A stretch of 22,395 nucleotides of DNA from Bacillota bacterium (GTDB taxonomy: Bacteria > Bacillota > Clostridia > Christensenellales > Borkfalkiaceae): contig JAHZBZ010000001.1 in the NCBI GenBank assembly GCA_019423125.1, positions 1 to 22,395 of the forward strand, written 5' to 3'. Of this stretch, positions 14,490-22,034 are shown one piece after another (position 1 is the stretch's first letter; each line of letters opens with the position of its first letter). The notes beneath the pieces were generated by a model. It was given only the letters and a program-made list of their open reading frames with translations, did not search any database and had not been told where the DNA came from. The position numbers and the translations under genes were made by a program.

Positions 14490-17189
14490 ATGCTCGCATA
14501 TCATACTCTTCCCGCCGATCGGGTACTTTCCGAGCTCGCATCTTCCGAACTCGGCCTTTCTCCCGAAGAGGCGGAGGCACGCCTGAAAAAATACGGACCC
14601 AACGCCCTCCGCAAAAAGAAAAAAGCGGGAGCGCTCAGGCTCTTTCTCGCGCAGTTCAAGGATTTCATGACTATCCTCCTCATCTGCGCGGCGGCGCTCT
14701 CCGGCGCGATCGCCTACCTGACGGGCGACGCTCACGAGCTCGCCGATACGGGCATCCTGCTCTTTATCATCCTGCTCAACACCTTTGTGGGGTTCATCCA
14801 GCAATACCGCGCCGACAACGCCATCGAGAAGCTCAAGAGCCTCTCCGTCTGCCGCGTGCGCGCGGTGCGCGGCGGCAGGGACGTCCTTCTCGACGGCGAA
14901 GAGCTGGTGCCGGGAGACATCGTCTGTCTGGAGGAGGGGGACAAGATCCCCGCAGACTGCCGCATCCTCACGGCGGAGTCCGCCGCCTGCGACGAATCGG
15001 CGCTGACGGGCGAATCTCGCGGCGCCGCCAAGGACACCGCGCTCTGTCCCGAAAACGCGGCGCTCTCCGACTGCAAGAACATGCTCTTTGCTTCCACCTT
15101 TCTCGTGCGCGGCACCGCCCGCGCGGTGGTCGTGCGGACGGGCTCGCAGACGGAGATCGGCAAGATCGCGGACCTTCTCGAAGAGACGCCGCCCGCGCCC
15201 ACACCGCTCGAGCGCACGCTCGCGACGCTGGGCAAGATCCTCACCGCCTTCGTGCTCTCCGTTGCGGCGGTTCTGTTCGTCTTTTCTCTGCTCGTCAAGC
15301 ACACAGACCTTCTGCCCGCGTTCATGTCCTCGATCGCGGTCGCCGTCGCGGCCATCCCCGAGGGCATGCCTGCGGTCGTCACCGTCATAATGGCGATGGG
15401 GGTGCAGAAGATGAGCCGCGAGCGCGCGATCGTCCGAAAACTGCACGCTGTCGAGACGCTGGGCAGCTGCAGCTGTATCTGTTCGGACAAGACGGGCACA
15501 TTGACGCAAAATCGCATGACCGTAGAACAGATCTACACGCAATTTACGCCCGACACCGCGCTCCGCGCGCGCACGTCGCCCTCCATTTTGCCCCGCGATT
15601 TTCAGCCGCGGGATGAGGGTGAGCGAAAGCTTCTCCTGTGCATGGCGGCCTGCAACACCGTCAAGGGCGCGCGCGGCCGGCGGATGGGCGACGCGACCGA
15701 AGTCGCGCTCGTGAACTTCGCGGACGGCTGCGCGGCGCCCGCGCAGTACCGCACGACGGGGAGCATCCCGTTTTCCTCCGAACGCCGCCTGATGACGGTG
15801 GGGGTGCACACGTCAGAAGGCATTTTCGACCTCTGCAAGGGCGCGCCCGACGCGGTGCTTGCGCGGTGCGACTTCATCTTTGCGGAAGGGCGGGTGCGCC
15901 CGCTCACGCCCGCCGACCGCGAAGGGGTGCGCGCGGTGACCGCGTCGCTTGCCGCCCGCGCTCTGCGCGTTCTCGCCTTCGCCTGGCGGGAAGGGGACGG
16001 AAAGCCGCGCGAGGAGGGGCTGATCTTTGCGGGCGTCGCGGGGATGATCGACCCGCCCAAAGAAGGGGTGAAAGAGGCGGTGGAGAGCTGTCACCGCGCG
16101 GGCATCGACGCAGTGATGATCACGGGCGATCACAGCGGCACGGCGGGCGCGATCGCCGCGCGGCTGGGCATCTCGGAGGGGGAAGTCCTCACGGGCGCAG
16201 ACCTTGAAGGGATGGACGAGGCAGAGCGCCGCAGGCGTATCCCCGATTGCCGCGTGTTTGCGCGCGTGAGCCCCGCGCAGAAGAGCATGATCGTGGGCTG
16301 TTTCCGCGAGGCGGGCAACGTCGTCGCGATGACGGGCGACGGCATCAACGACGCGCCCGGCCTTGCGAAGGCGGACATCGGCATCGCGATGGGCTCGGGC
16401 ACGGACGTGACAAAGAGCGCCGCGGACATGGTGATCGCGGACGACAACTTTGCGACCATCGTCAGCGCGGTCAGGGAGGGACGGCGCATCTTCTCCAACA
16501 TCAAAAAGACCATCCGCTTTTTCCTCGCGACCAACCTCGCGGAAGTGCTGAGCATCCTGCTCGTAACGCTGTTTTTGTACCGCCTCGACTTTCTCACCTC
16601 GACGCAGCTTTTGTGGATCAACCTGATCACGGACAGCCTGCCCGTCCTCTCTCTGGGCACGGACGCGGCGGAGGAGAACGTGATGAAAACGCCGCCCTGC
16701 GACGCGCGCGAGCTCTTTTCGGCGCCTTCCATGCTCTCCGTGCTGTTCTACGGCTGCGTGCAGACGGCGATCACAGTGGGGGTATTCGTCTGGGCGGCGG
16801 GAGTGTGGTCGGACGCCGTCGCGGTGACGATGACCTTTTTCGTGCTCTCCTTTTTGGAACTTTTCCACTCCTTCAACATCCGCTCGGAGCGCGCTTCGGC
16901 GTTCGGCCGCGGCTTTTTCTCCAACCGCATGCTGTTTTTGACGGTGGCGCTCGGGATCGCGGTCAACGTGCCGCTCTGCCTGTTCGCGCCGCTGCGCGCC
17001 GCCTTTTCGCTCGCGGCACTTTCGCCGCTGCAGTGGGGGATCGTGTTCGCGGCTTCGCTCGCCGTCCTGCCCGCCGCGGAGCTCTATAAGCTTCTCCTGC
17101 GCGTTCTGGGACGCAAAAAAAGAGCGCCCCGCCGTGCGGAACGCTCCGTGTTGTTTGCCGATCACGCTTCGGGCGAGACGGTGAGATAG
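14490..17189 (+). CDS. Cation-transporting P-type ATPase, Ca2+ (P2) type
   Basis: This 899-aa membrane ATPase exports a cation, most likely Ca2+, at the expense of ATP. The order of parts is that of P2-type pumps: an N-terminal cation ATPase domain, TM1-2 (near 60-95), the actuator loop with T-G-E-S (near 173), and P290-E-G-M-P in TM4. The phosphorylated Asp is D333-K-T-G-T-L-T, followed by K-G-A-P-D in the nucleotide domain, M-T-G-D-G-I-N-D-A-P (614-623), and TM5-10 with N-L-I-T-D-S-L-P in TM6. The TM4 and TM6 motifs favour a Ca2+ pump over Na+/K+ or H+. GAGG lies 7 nt before the ATG. It is a single gene; its 3' end overlaps convergent rplI by 28 bp. The length is normal for the family. Confidence 0.93.
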   Translation: MLAYHTLPADRVLSELASSELGLSPEEAEARLKKYGPNALRKKKKAGALRLFLAQFKDFMTILLICAAALSGAIAYLTGDAHELADTGILLFIILLNTFVGFIQQYRADNAIEKLKSLSVCRVRAVRGGRDVLLDGEELVPGDIVCLEEGDKIPADCRILTAESAACDESALTGESRGAAKDTALCPENAALSDCKNMLFASTFLVRGTARAVVVRTGSQTEIGKIADLLEETPPAPTPLERTLATLGKILTAFVLSVAAVLFVFSLLVKHTDLLPAFMSSIAVAVAAIPEGMPAVVTVIMAMGVQKMSRERAIVRKLHAVETLGSCSCICSDKTGTLTQNRMTVEQIYTQFTPDTALRARTSPSILPRDFQPRDEGERKLLLCMAACNTVKGARGRRMGDATEVALVNFADGCAAPAQYRTTGSIPFSSERRLMTVGVHTSEGIFDLCKGAPDAVLARCDFIFAEGRVRPLTPADREGVRAVTASLAARALRVLAFAWREGDGKPREEGLIFAGVAGMIDPPKEGVKEAVESCHRAGIDAVMITGDHSGTAGAIAARLGISEGEVLTGADLEGMDEAERRRRIPDCRVFARVSPAQKSMIVGCFREAGNVVAMTGDGINDAPGLAKADIGIAMGSGTDVTKSAADMVIADDNFATIVSAVREGRRIFSNIKKTIRFFLATNLAEVLSILLVTLFLYRLDFLTSTQLLWINLITDSLPVLSLGTDAAEENVMKTPPCDARELFSAPSMLSVLFYGCVQTAITVGVFVWAAGVWSDAVAVTMTFFVLSFLELFHSFNIRSERASAFGRGFFSNRMLFLTVALGIAVNVPLCLFAPLRAAFSLAALSPLQWGIVFAASLAVLPAAELYKLLLRVLGRKKRAPRRAERSVLFADHASGETVR

Positions 17190-17608
17190 ATCTTTGCCGC
17201 AACGCCCTCCATCAGGCGCACCTCGACGGTGTATTCGCCGACCGTCTTGATGGGGTCTTTGAGCACGATCTTCTTCTTGTCGATGTCGAATCCGAGCTCG
17301 GAAAGCCTCGCCGCGATCTCCTTGGAGGTGACGCTTCCGAACACCTTTCCGTTCTCGCCGCATTTGATGGTCAGGGCGATCTTGCTCTTGTCCATCTTCT
17401 GCGCGAGTTCGCGGATGGCGCGGACCTCTTCCGCCTTGCGGCGCGCTTCCGCCTCCTGTTGAAGCTTGAGGCTGTTGACGGCGACCGAAGAGGCCTGTTC
17501 CGCCAGTCCCTTTTTGAGAAGGAAGTTCTTGGCGAAGCCGTCGCTCACGTCCAGGATGTCGCCTTTTTTGCCCGTTCCCTTCACGTCTTGCCTGAGAATC
17601 ACTTTCAT
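17162..17608 (-). CDS. rplI: 50S ribosomal protein L9
   Basis: A 148-aa protein starting M-K-V-I-L-R-Q-D-V-K-G-T-G-K-K-G-D, with the L9 N-terminal signature (G-F-A-K-N-F-L-L-K-K-G-L-A), a long connecting helix rich in Ala/Glu/Arg, and the C-terminal rRNA-binding domain (G-K-V-F-G-S-V-T-S). ATG 17608 is chosen because L9 begins here and GAGGTG lies 8 nt upstream; longer frames only add basic leader residues. L9 binds 23S rRNA at the base of the L1 stalk. It is not next to rpsF, ssb or rpsR here and has its own promoter. The 3' end overlaps the convergent P-type ATPase gene. Confidence 0.97.
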   Translation of the reverse strand: MKVILRQDVKGTGKKGDILDVSDGFAKNFLLKKGLAEQASSVAVNSLKLQQEAEARRKAEEVRAIRELAQKMDKSKIALTIKCGENGKVFGSVTSKEIAARLSELGFDIDKKKIVLKDPIKTVGEYTVEVRLMEGVAAKIYLTVSPEA

Positions 17609-17651
17609 GTGCGTTTCACCTCGTGCGTCTTTTTTTCTTGCCTTTTGTTTT

Positions 17652-17680
17652 ATTTTACAACGGAAGCGGAAAAAAGTCAA
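17652..17680 (-). promoter_or_regulatory. rplI promoter
   Basis: On the minus strand, TTGACT (17680-17675), a 17-bp spacer and TAAAAT (17657-17652), followed by a ~40-nt leader. Confidence 0.75.
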
Positions 17681-17737
17681 CCCTTTCCCTCATAAAGGGC
17701 GGCAGACGGCGCATAATAGAGGAAGGAGGTGATCGAA

Positions 17738-17893
17738 ATGGACAAGATCAATCATTCGATCGGCTGCGAGGTTTCCGAGTGCATGTTCAACTGCGAAGGG
17801 AAAAATTGCACGCTGGACCGCATCATGGTCGGCAATTCCTGCGACTGCAACGCAGAGAAGTGCACCTGCTGCGAGAACTATCGCAAGAGATGA
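17738..17893 (+). CDS. DUF1540 cysteine-rich small protein
   Basis: A 51-aa protein with eight Cys in the DUF1540 spacing: C-E-V-S-E-C-x-F-N-C, then a second group ending C-D-C-N-A-E-K-C-T-C-C. Such proteins are common in spore-forming and related Bacillota and probably bind a metal; the function is not established. The ATG is preceded by a near-perfect SD (AAGGAGGTGATC) at 17722-17733. A strong terminator follows 3 bases after the stop, so it is a monocistronic unit divergent from rplI. Confidence 0.9.
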   Translation: MDKINHSIGCEVSECMFNCEGKNCTLDRIMVGNSCDCNAEKCTCCENYRKR

Positions 17894-17895
17894 AG

Positions 17896-17924
17896 AAAAG
17901 GGACGCCCGCGTGGCGTCCCTTTT
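17896..17924. terminator. Bidirectional terminator between DUF1540 and Nudix genes
   Basis: A 12-bp stem (17896-17907 with 17913-17924) with a 5-nt loop has A/T flanks that supply a short U-tract on both strands, serving the convergent DUF1540 and Nudix genes. Confidence 0.8.
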
Positions 17925-17934
17925 GCCGTCCTTT

Positions 17935-18429
17935 TTAAATTTTGTTCTTTTTGAGCTCGGCGACCGCGTTTTTGAGGAAATACTCCGCAGTCGAGTCGTG
18001 GCAGACCGTCTCGAGCGCCTCGTCGAAGGTGCACCACTTCGCCTCGCTGATTTCCTCGGTGTTGAGTTTGAGTTCGCCCTCCGAGACGACGACGATGAAA
18101 TTGAGCATGAGCACGTTGCGCGGCTCGTGGTAGCGCGAGCTCATGTACTTGTATTTCGTCGCATTGAGGCCCGTCTCTTCGCGGATCTCGCGGACGATCG
18201 CCTTTTCGGCGGATTCGCCCTTCTTTACATAGCCTGCGTTGAGCAGGTAGTCGCCGTTGGTGTGCTTTGCGATGAGCACGCGGTCCTGCGCCTTGTTGAC
18301 GACGACCATGCTGACCGCGGTTTTAAAGGGCGGGAACTTGAATTCGCCGCATGAATTGCAATAGGGCACGAGCCCTTCGTTTTCGCAAAATTTGAGCGCG
18401 AGTTTGGCGCCGCAATCCTGACAGAACAT
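17935..18429 (-). CDS. Zinc-ribbon Nudix hydrolase (NudC-like architecture)
   Basis: A 164-aa protein. An N-terminal zinc ribbon (C3-x2-C6 and C24-x2-C27) precedes a Nudix domain with a complete box G66-x5-E72-x7-R80-E81-x2-E84-E85-x-G87, so Mg2+-dependent pyrophosphohydrolase activity is expected. The architecture recalls NADH pyrophosphatase NudC but lacks its longer N-terminal domain; the substrate may be a nucleotide sugar, NAD(H) or another nucleoside diphosphate derivative. GGAAGG lies about 6 nt before the ATG, and a clear promoter is upstream. It appears to be monocistronic. Confidence 0.92.
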   Translation of the reverse strand: MFCQDCGAKLALKFCENEGLVPYCNSCGEFKFPPFKTAVSMVVVNKAQDRVLIAKHTNGDYLLNAGYVKKGESAEKAIVREIREETGLNATKYKYMSSRYHEPRNVLMLNFIVVVSEGELKLNTEEISEAKWCTFDEALETVCHDSTAEYFLKNAVAELKKNKI

Positions 18430-18455
18430 GTTTTTCCTTCCTTTTTCTGAAATGT

Positions 18456-18496
18456 TCTATTTTAAATAGAATAAAACATTTTTGCCCGAATGTCAA
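18456..18496 (-). promoter_or_regulatory. Nudix gene promoter with a 15-bp dyad
   Basis: On the minus strand, TTGACA (18496-18491), a 17-bp spacer and TATTCT (18473-18468). A perfect 15-base dyad TCTATTTTAAATAGA (18456-18470) overlaps the -10 and start region and could be an operator, although AT-rich dyads also occur by chance. Confidence 0.7.
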
Positions 18497-18523
18497 TATT
18501 ATCGGGAAAAAAACATGTAAAAA

Positions 18524-19783
18524 TTATGTCATAAAACGCATTTTGCGCCTTTCGAGCGCCTTTCTTATCCGCAGTACGAGGCGGTAGACGAGCCAGGTCA
18601 CAATACAGAGCGCGTATTGTACGGCGCATAGGATCGCGATATAGACGGGCGAAAAGCGGAAGGGGCCCAGCTGTACGGGCAGGATGTTCTGCAGGGGCAG
18701 GGGAAGCGGACAGTGCGCGACGTAGGAAAAATTGGGGTCGTACCCGTTTCCCGTGCGCACGGCGAGCGTGTTGAGCGCGACCATGGCGAGGTAATAGAGC
18801 ACGATGATCCACGTCAGATGCAAAAAATGCGCCCGTCGCGGCGTGCCTTCCAGCAGGGGGAGCTGTGCGGTGACGGCAAACAACAGGATGTGCGAGAGCA
18901 CGAAATAGGTCACGTTGTAGTGCGCCACCGTGACCGCGCCCGGCGAAGGCCAGACGAAGGCGATGATCGCGCCCGGGCAGTTGACGAGAAAGAGCGCGCC
19001 CTGAAAGAAGGCGTTTTTCGAGAGGATGGCAAAGGGCAAAAGCGCGATGCCGAAACTGCAGACGTACAGCGGGAGCGCCCCGACGACGCCGTGCGCCGCC
19101 TGGTAGTCGTGCAGCCGCACGAAGGAAAAGCGCAGGCTGAGGTGCACAAAGAGGCACATCGAGAGCATAAAGAGGCTGAAATACCTCTCCGCTTTGCTCT
19201 TTTTTCGCAGCGACTCGTTGCAGAACAGCGTCGTCGCGACGAGAAGGACGAGGGATGCGATGTGCCAGCCTCCGAACCTGCGGAAGAGCAGGAAGGGGGT
19301 GCTCATGAGCAGCGGAACCTGCATGAAGATGTTGAGCGGCGCCGTCGCGATGACGACGAGCAGGAACAGCCGCAGACAGCTTTTCGGATTGACGCGCGGC
19401 GCGAAGAGGCGTCCCCGTGCCCGCGCGATCAGGTGCAGGCATGCGAGGACGGACGCGCCGTTGAACAGCGTGTAGGCGGCGATCTCGGTGAGATCGGGCG
19501 AGAGAAGCGCGAAATAAGAGCCCGTCGAACAGATCCCCGAAAGAAGGACGGGGAGCAGGACGAAGCGGCAGAGCGCTTCGCAGCGCCGCTCTTCCCACAT
19601 CAGGGCGGGAAGCAGGAGCAGAACTCCCGCGAAAGAGAGCCAGCGCAGTGCCGCGCCCAGCGCAAAAAAGCCGCGCATATGTACGAATTGTTCCATGGCG
19701 CTCGCGGAAAATGCGTTCCAGAGGAATGCCGCCGCCAGGAGCGCCGCGAGGGCGAGCCCCGCTCTGTCTTTTGTAAATGGCAT
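18524..19783 (-). CDS. Polytopic membrane protein, YwaF/TMEM164-like
   Basis: A 419-aa, strongly hydrophobic protein with about ten to twelve predicted membrane segments and basic termini (C-terminus R-K-A-L-E-R-R-K). The segment F-V-L-S-H-I-L-L followed by a helix ending N-T-L-A-V-R-T-G-N-G-Y and P-L-P-L-P is reminiscent of the YwaF family of integral membrane proteins, whose role is poorly defined. Assignment is tentative. A weak AGG precedes the ATG. The next upstream gene on the same strand ends 70 bp away, so the two may share a transcript. A longer overlapping frame (18462-19847) on the same strand lacks membrane character and is rejected. Confidence 0.7.
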   Translation of the reverse strand: MPFTKDRAGLALAALLAAAFLWNAFSASAMEQFVHMRGFFALGAALRWLSFAGVLLLLPALMWEERRCEALCRFVLLPVLLSGICSTGSYFALLSPDLTEIAAYTLFNGASVLACLHLIARARGRLFAPRVNPKSCLRLFLLVVIATAPLNIFMQVPLLMSTPFLLFRRFGGWHIASLVLLVATTLFCNESLRKKSKAERYFSLFMLSMCLFVHLSLRFSFVRLHDYQAAHGVVGALPLYVCSFGIALLPFAILSKNAFFQGALFLVNCPGAIIAFVWPSPGAVTVAHYNVTYFVLSHILLFAVTAQLPLLEGTPRRAHFLHLTWIIVLYYLAMVALNTLAVRTGNGYDPNFSYVAHCPLPLPLQNILPVQLGPFRFSPVYIAILCAVQYALCIVTWLVYRLVLRIRKALERRKMRFMT

Positions 19784-19853
19784 GATCGTCGGCCTCGTGC
19801 AGATGGGTCTGTGCCTTTATCTTAACACAAGACGCGCAAAAAATCAATCCCTT

Positions 19854-20138
19854 TCAGGAAAGTGCTCCCTCGAGCGCGCGCAGGATGTCCGCGTCCGCGA
19901 TCTTTTGCACGGGCGCGAGGGAAGGCTTTTCCTCCTCTTCGGTCAGCGCGCGCAGCGAACCGACGGAGGCGAGGATGCCCTCCGCCCGCGTCAGCGCATC
20001 CGAGATCTCCGCGCCCTTGACCGACCCGATGCGCATGGAGCGGAAGGCGTCGCTCTTCATGAAGAGCTTGAGGTCTTTGGGCGAAACGGCTTTTTTGTTT
20101 TGCAGAAGAACGAGCAGAAGAATGGCAAAAAGTTCCAT
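19854..20138 (-). CDS. Small unknown protein with hydrophobic N-terminus
   Basis: A 94-aa product starting M-E-L-F-A-I-L-L-L-V-L-L-Q, a short hydrophobic segment, followed by a mainly helical charged part. ATG 20138 is chosen because AAGGAG lies 6 nt upstream; the longer frame begins inside the upstream GC hairpin. No family recognised. It is divergent from the 78-aa gene at 20228, and a perfect 15-bp hairpin sits just before its SD, so its translation or transcript stability may be controlled. Confidence 0.65.
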   Translation of the reverse strand: MELFAILLLVLLQNKKAVSPKDLKLFMKSDAFRSMRIGSVKGAEISDALTRAEGILASVGSLRALTEEEEKPSLAPVQKIADADILRALEGALS

Positions 20139-20151
20139 GGTTTTCTCCTTA

Positions 20152-20185
20152 GGCGGCGCGGCGGCGTGCACGCCGCCGCGCCGCC
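20152..20185. repeat. Perfect 15-bp GC hairpin upstream of the 94-aa gene
   Basis: The arms 20152-20166 and 20171-20185 are exact inverted complements around TGCA. There is no T-run on either strand, so it is not a typical terminator. On the minus strand it ends directly before the AAGGAG of the 94-aa gene. Confidence 0.8.
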
Positions 20186-20227
20186 CGACATATATTGAAA
20201 TGAGTATTTTTTTTGGGGAGGTCGTCC

Positions 20228-20464
20228 ATGAAGGATTTCAACTCATACGATGCGGACCTTGCAAAGACGCTCGCGCGTGCATTGGAAGGGAAGGGGGAGA
20301 GCGACATTCTGCGCGCCATCTACAAAGAGGCGGAGCGCAGCAAGCGCGCAGGCACCCTTTCCGACGCGGAGCTGGACAATTTCTGCGCGGCGGTCGCGCC
20401 CATGCTGGACGCCGCCAAGCGCAAGAAACTCGAACAGATCGTCGAAAAGCTCAAAAAGATCTGA
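20228..20464 (+). CDS. Small helical protein of unknown function
   Basis: A 78-aa, highly charged, mostly alpha-helical protein (K-D-F-N-S-Y-D-A-D-L-A-K start; C-terminal K-K-L-E-Q-I-V-E-K-L-K-K). ATG 20228 is preferred over an in-frame TTG at 20213 because GGGGAGG lies 6 nt before it. No family recognised. It is closed by a terminator 2 bases after the stop and is divergent from the 94-aa gene; both being small suggests they may be co-regulated from the shared intergenic region. Confidence 0.75.
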   Translation: MKDFNSYDADLAKTLARALEGKGESDILRAIYKEAERSKRAGTLSDAELDNFCAAVAPMLDAAKRKKLEQIVEKLKKI

Positions 20465-20465
20465 A

Positions 20466-20494
20466 AGGGGCGCCCCGTCGGGGCGCTCTTTTTT
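20466..20494. terminator. Terminator between convergent genes
   Basis: GCGCCCC/GGGGCGC stem (20470-20476 with 20480-20486), 3-nt loop, then TCTTTTTT on the plus strand. It lies directly against the stop of the convergent desulfurase gene. Confidence 0.85.
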
Positions 20495-21618
20495 CATCCC
20501 TTCAGGATCTCCCGCACCGCCTGTACGAAGCGCTCGGCCTCCTTTTCGGTGTTGTGGTAGGAAAGGCTCGCGCGCACCGCGCCGTGCTCCGCCGTTCCGA
20601 GTCCCTCGTGGCAGAGCGGCGCGCAGTGCAGGCCGCCGCGCACGCAGATGCCGTACTCGTCGCTCAGCCGCTGGGCAAGCTGTTCGGAAGAGAGCGGCGC
20701 GGTAAAGCTCACGATCCCGCAGGCGTTGGGCGCGGCGTACAGCTTCACGCCGTCGATCTTCGAGAGCTCTTCGCAGAGGCGGCGGGTCAGTGTAAGCAGA
20801 TGTTTTCTGTGTTCGCGCATGTGCGCCTTCACGAACAGCGTCCCCTCCGCGAGCGAGAAGATCGCGGGGCAGGACAGCGTGCCCGCTTCGAGGCGGTCGG
20901 GGAGAAAGTCGGGCATGTCGGGATTCGCGCTCTCGCTGCCCGTGCCGCCGTATAAAAGGGGCGCGAGCGGGATGCGCTCGGAGAGCAGGAGGGCGCCCGC
21001 GCCCTGGATGCCGCACATGCCCTTGTGTCCCGCAACGCAGAGAGCGTCCATGTCGCGCATATTCACGGGGATGTGTCCGCACGCCTGCGCGCCGTCGCAC
21101 AGAAGGTACACCCGTTCGGGCAGAAGGGCGCGCACCGCGGCGGGGTCGATGCCCGCGCCCGTCACGTTGGAGGCGAGTGTGAACACCGCGGCGGCGGTGT
21201 CGTCGCGGAGCGCTTCGGCAAACTGTTCGGGCAGGATCTTTCCTTTTTGCAGCAAAAGCACGGTCAGGGAGATCTTTCCCGCGCGTTCCAGGCAGAACAG
21301 GGGGCGGAGCACGGAATTGTGCTCGAGCGCGGTGGTGATGAAATGCGGCTTTCCCTTCAGCGCGTTCGCGAGCCCGAAGATGGCGGCGTTGAGCGCCTCG
21401 GTGCAGTTTTTCGTGAAGATGACGCGCGAAGCGTCCGCCGCGCCGAAGAACGCGGCGAGCAGGCCGCGGCATTCGTAGACCCGCTCGGCGAGCGCGAGGG
21501 CGGCGGCGTGTCCGCCCCGTCCGGGGTTTGCGCACAGCCCGTCTACGGCGGCGTGCACCGCGCCCGTGACGCAGGCGGGCTTTCGGCCGCCCGTGGCGGC
21601 GTTGTCAAAATAGATCAT
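20494..21618 (-). CDS. Cysteine desulfurase-family PLP enzyme (class V)
   Basis: A 374-aa, full-length class V aminotransferase-fold protein starting M-I-Y-F-D-N-A-A-T. The PLP lysine is in G-H198-K199-G, and the N-terminal T-K-N-C-T-E-A-L-N and C-D-G-A-Q-A segments match the NifS/CsdA fold. The C-terminal R-G-G-L-H-C332-A-P-L places the persulfide Cys in the motif of the clostridial/enterococcal CsdA-like subgroup, often found near DUF3343 and selenium/sulfur transfer genes. It would release sulfur (or selenium) from cysteine (selenocysteine) as an enzyme-bound persulfide. GGGAGG lies just upstream of the ATG. It is divergent from the DUF3343 gene across 107 bp, which supports a shared sulfur/selenium-carrier role. 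Confidence 0.93.
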   Translation of the reverse strand: MIYFDNAATGGRKPACVTGAVHAAVDGLCANPGRGGHAAALALAERVYECRGLLAAFFGAADASRVIFTKNCTEALNAAIFGLANALKGKPHFITTALEHNSVLRPLFCLERAGKISLTVLLLQKGKILPEQFAEALRDDTAAAVFTLASNVTGAGIDPAAVRALLPERVYLLCDGAQACGHIPVNMRDMDALCVAGHKGMCGIQGAGALLLSERIPLAPLLYGGTGSESANPDMPDFLPDRLEAGTLSCPAIFSLAEGTLFVKAHMREHRKHLLTLTRRLCEELSKIDGVKLYAAPNACGIVSFTAPLSSEQLAQRLSDEYGICVRGGLHCAPLCHEGLGTAEHGAVRASLSYHNTEKEAERFVQAVREILKG

Positions 21619-21629
21619 GTTTCCTCCCG

Positions 21630-21663
21630 CGCGGGCGCAAACGCCCGCGTCAAATCATATACT
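21630..21663. promoter_or_regulatory. Divergent intergenic region with 8-bp GC hairpin
   Basis: A hairpin with arms 21630-21637 and 21642-21649 around CAAA sits directly before the SD of the desulfurase gene on the minus strand. Beside it, the AT-rich stretch 21653-21673 contains several -10-like TATA sequences on both strands and probably holds the promoters of both divergent genes. No confident -35 elements can be assigned. Confidence 0.4.
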
Positions 21664-21725
21664 GTATATATATGCCGCCCCGCCGCGCAATGCGACGCGG
21701 AAGGGCAAAACCAAGGAGGAGAGAT

Positions 21726-21968
21726 ATGGAGTGCATTCTGGCGGTTTTCCGCTCGCGGGCGCAGGCTCTGGACTGCGCGTCCCGCCTTCGGAAGCTGGGG
21801 ATCTGCGCGGACATCGTGTCCACGCCGCGCGAGGCGAACGTCGGCTGCGGGCTTTCCCTGCGCCTGCGCGCGGGGGACGTGCGCGCGCGCGAGTGCGTGC
21901 GCAGGGCGGGGTATTCCGCCTTTGTGGGGTTTTTCCGCACGGACGGGCGCGGTACCTGGCGCATCTGA
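21726..21968 (+). CDS. DUF3343 protein, putative Se/S carrier-like
   Basis: An 80-aa protein starting M-E-C-I-L-A-V-F-R-S, with S-T-P-R and N-V-G-C-G-L-S-L-R-L, the DUF3343 pattern (a small beta-alpha-beta domain with a conserved G-C-G). Proteins of this family are annotated as possible selenium/sulfur carriers and cluster with CsdA-like desulfurases and YedF. ATG 21726 is chosen because AGGAGG lies 6 nt upstream. It is divergent from the desulfurase gene, consistent with accepting sulfur from it. Confidence 0.88.
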   Translation: MECILAVFRSRAQALDCASRLRKLGICADIVSTPREANVGCGLSLRLRAGDVRARECVRRAGYSAFVGFFRTDGRGTWRI

Positions 21969-21999
21969 GCCCAAGTTGGAAAAAGGCGCTGAAATTTTA

Positions 22000-22028
22000 T
22001 TGTAAAAGTCGCCGCTTTGTGGTAAAAT
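22000..22028 (+). promoter_or_regulatory. nth promoter
   Basis: TTGTAA (22000-22005), a 17-bp spacer and TAAAAT (22023-22028). The -10 box ends only 6 bases before the nth ATG. Confidence 0.6.
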
Positions 22029-22034
22029 AACGGC

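Noticed and set aside
14355..15809. 484-codon minus-strand ORF opposite the P-type ATPase
   Set aside because: It is antisense to conserved ATPase motifs, has a His/Arg/Asp-rich composition typical of GC-rich shadow frames, and runs through the tRNA upstream region.
17623..18354. 243-codon plus-strand ORF across DUF1540 and the Nudix gene
   Set aside because: It covers the DUF1540 gene in another frame, the terminator and the antisense of the Nudix gene, with no recognisable motif.
18462..19847. 461-codon minus-strand ORF overlapping the YwaF-like gene
   Set aside because: It is Arg/Pro/Ala-rich without domains or membrane segments, a shadow frame of the GC-rich membrane-protein gene, which has clear transmembrane periodicity.
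20152..20185. GC hairpin as a terminator for the divergent genes
   Set aside because: There is no T-run on either strand and it lies upstream of, not after, both flanking genes.
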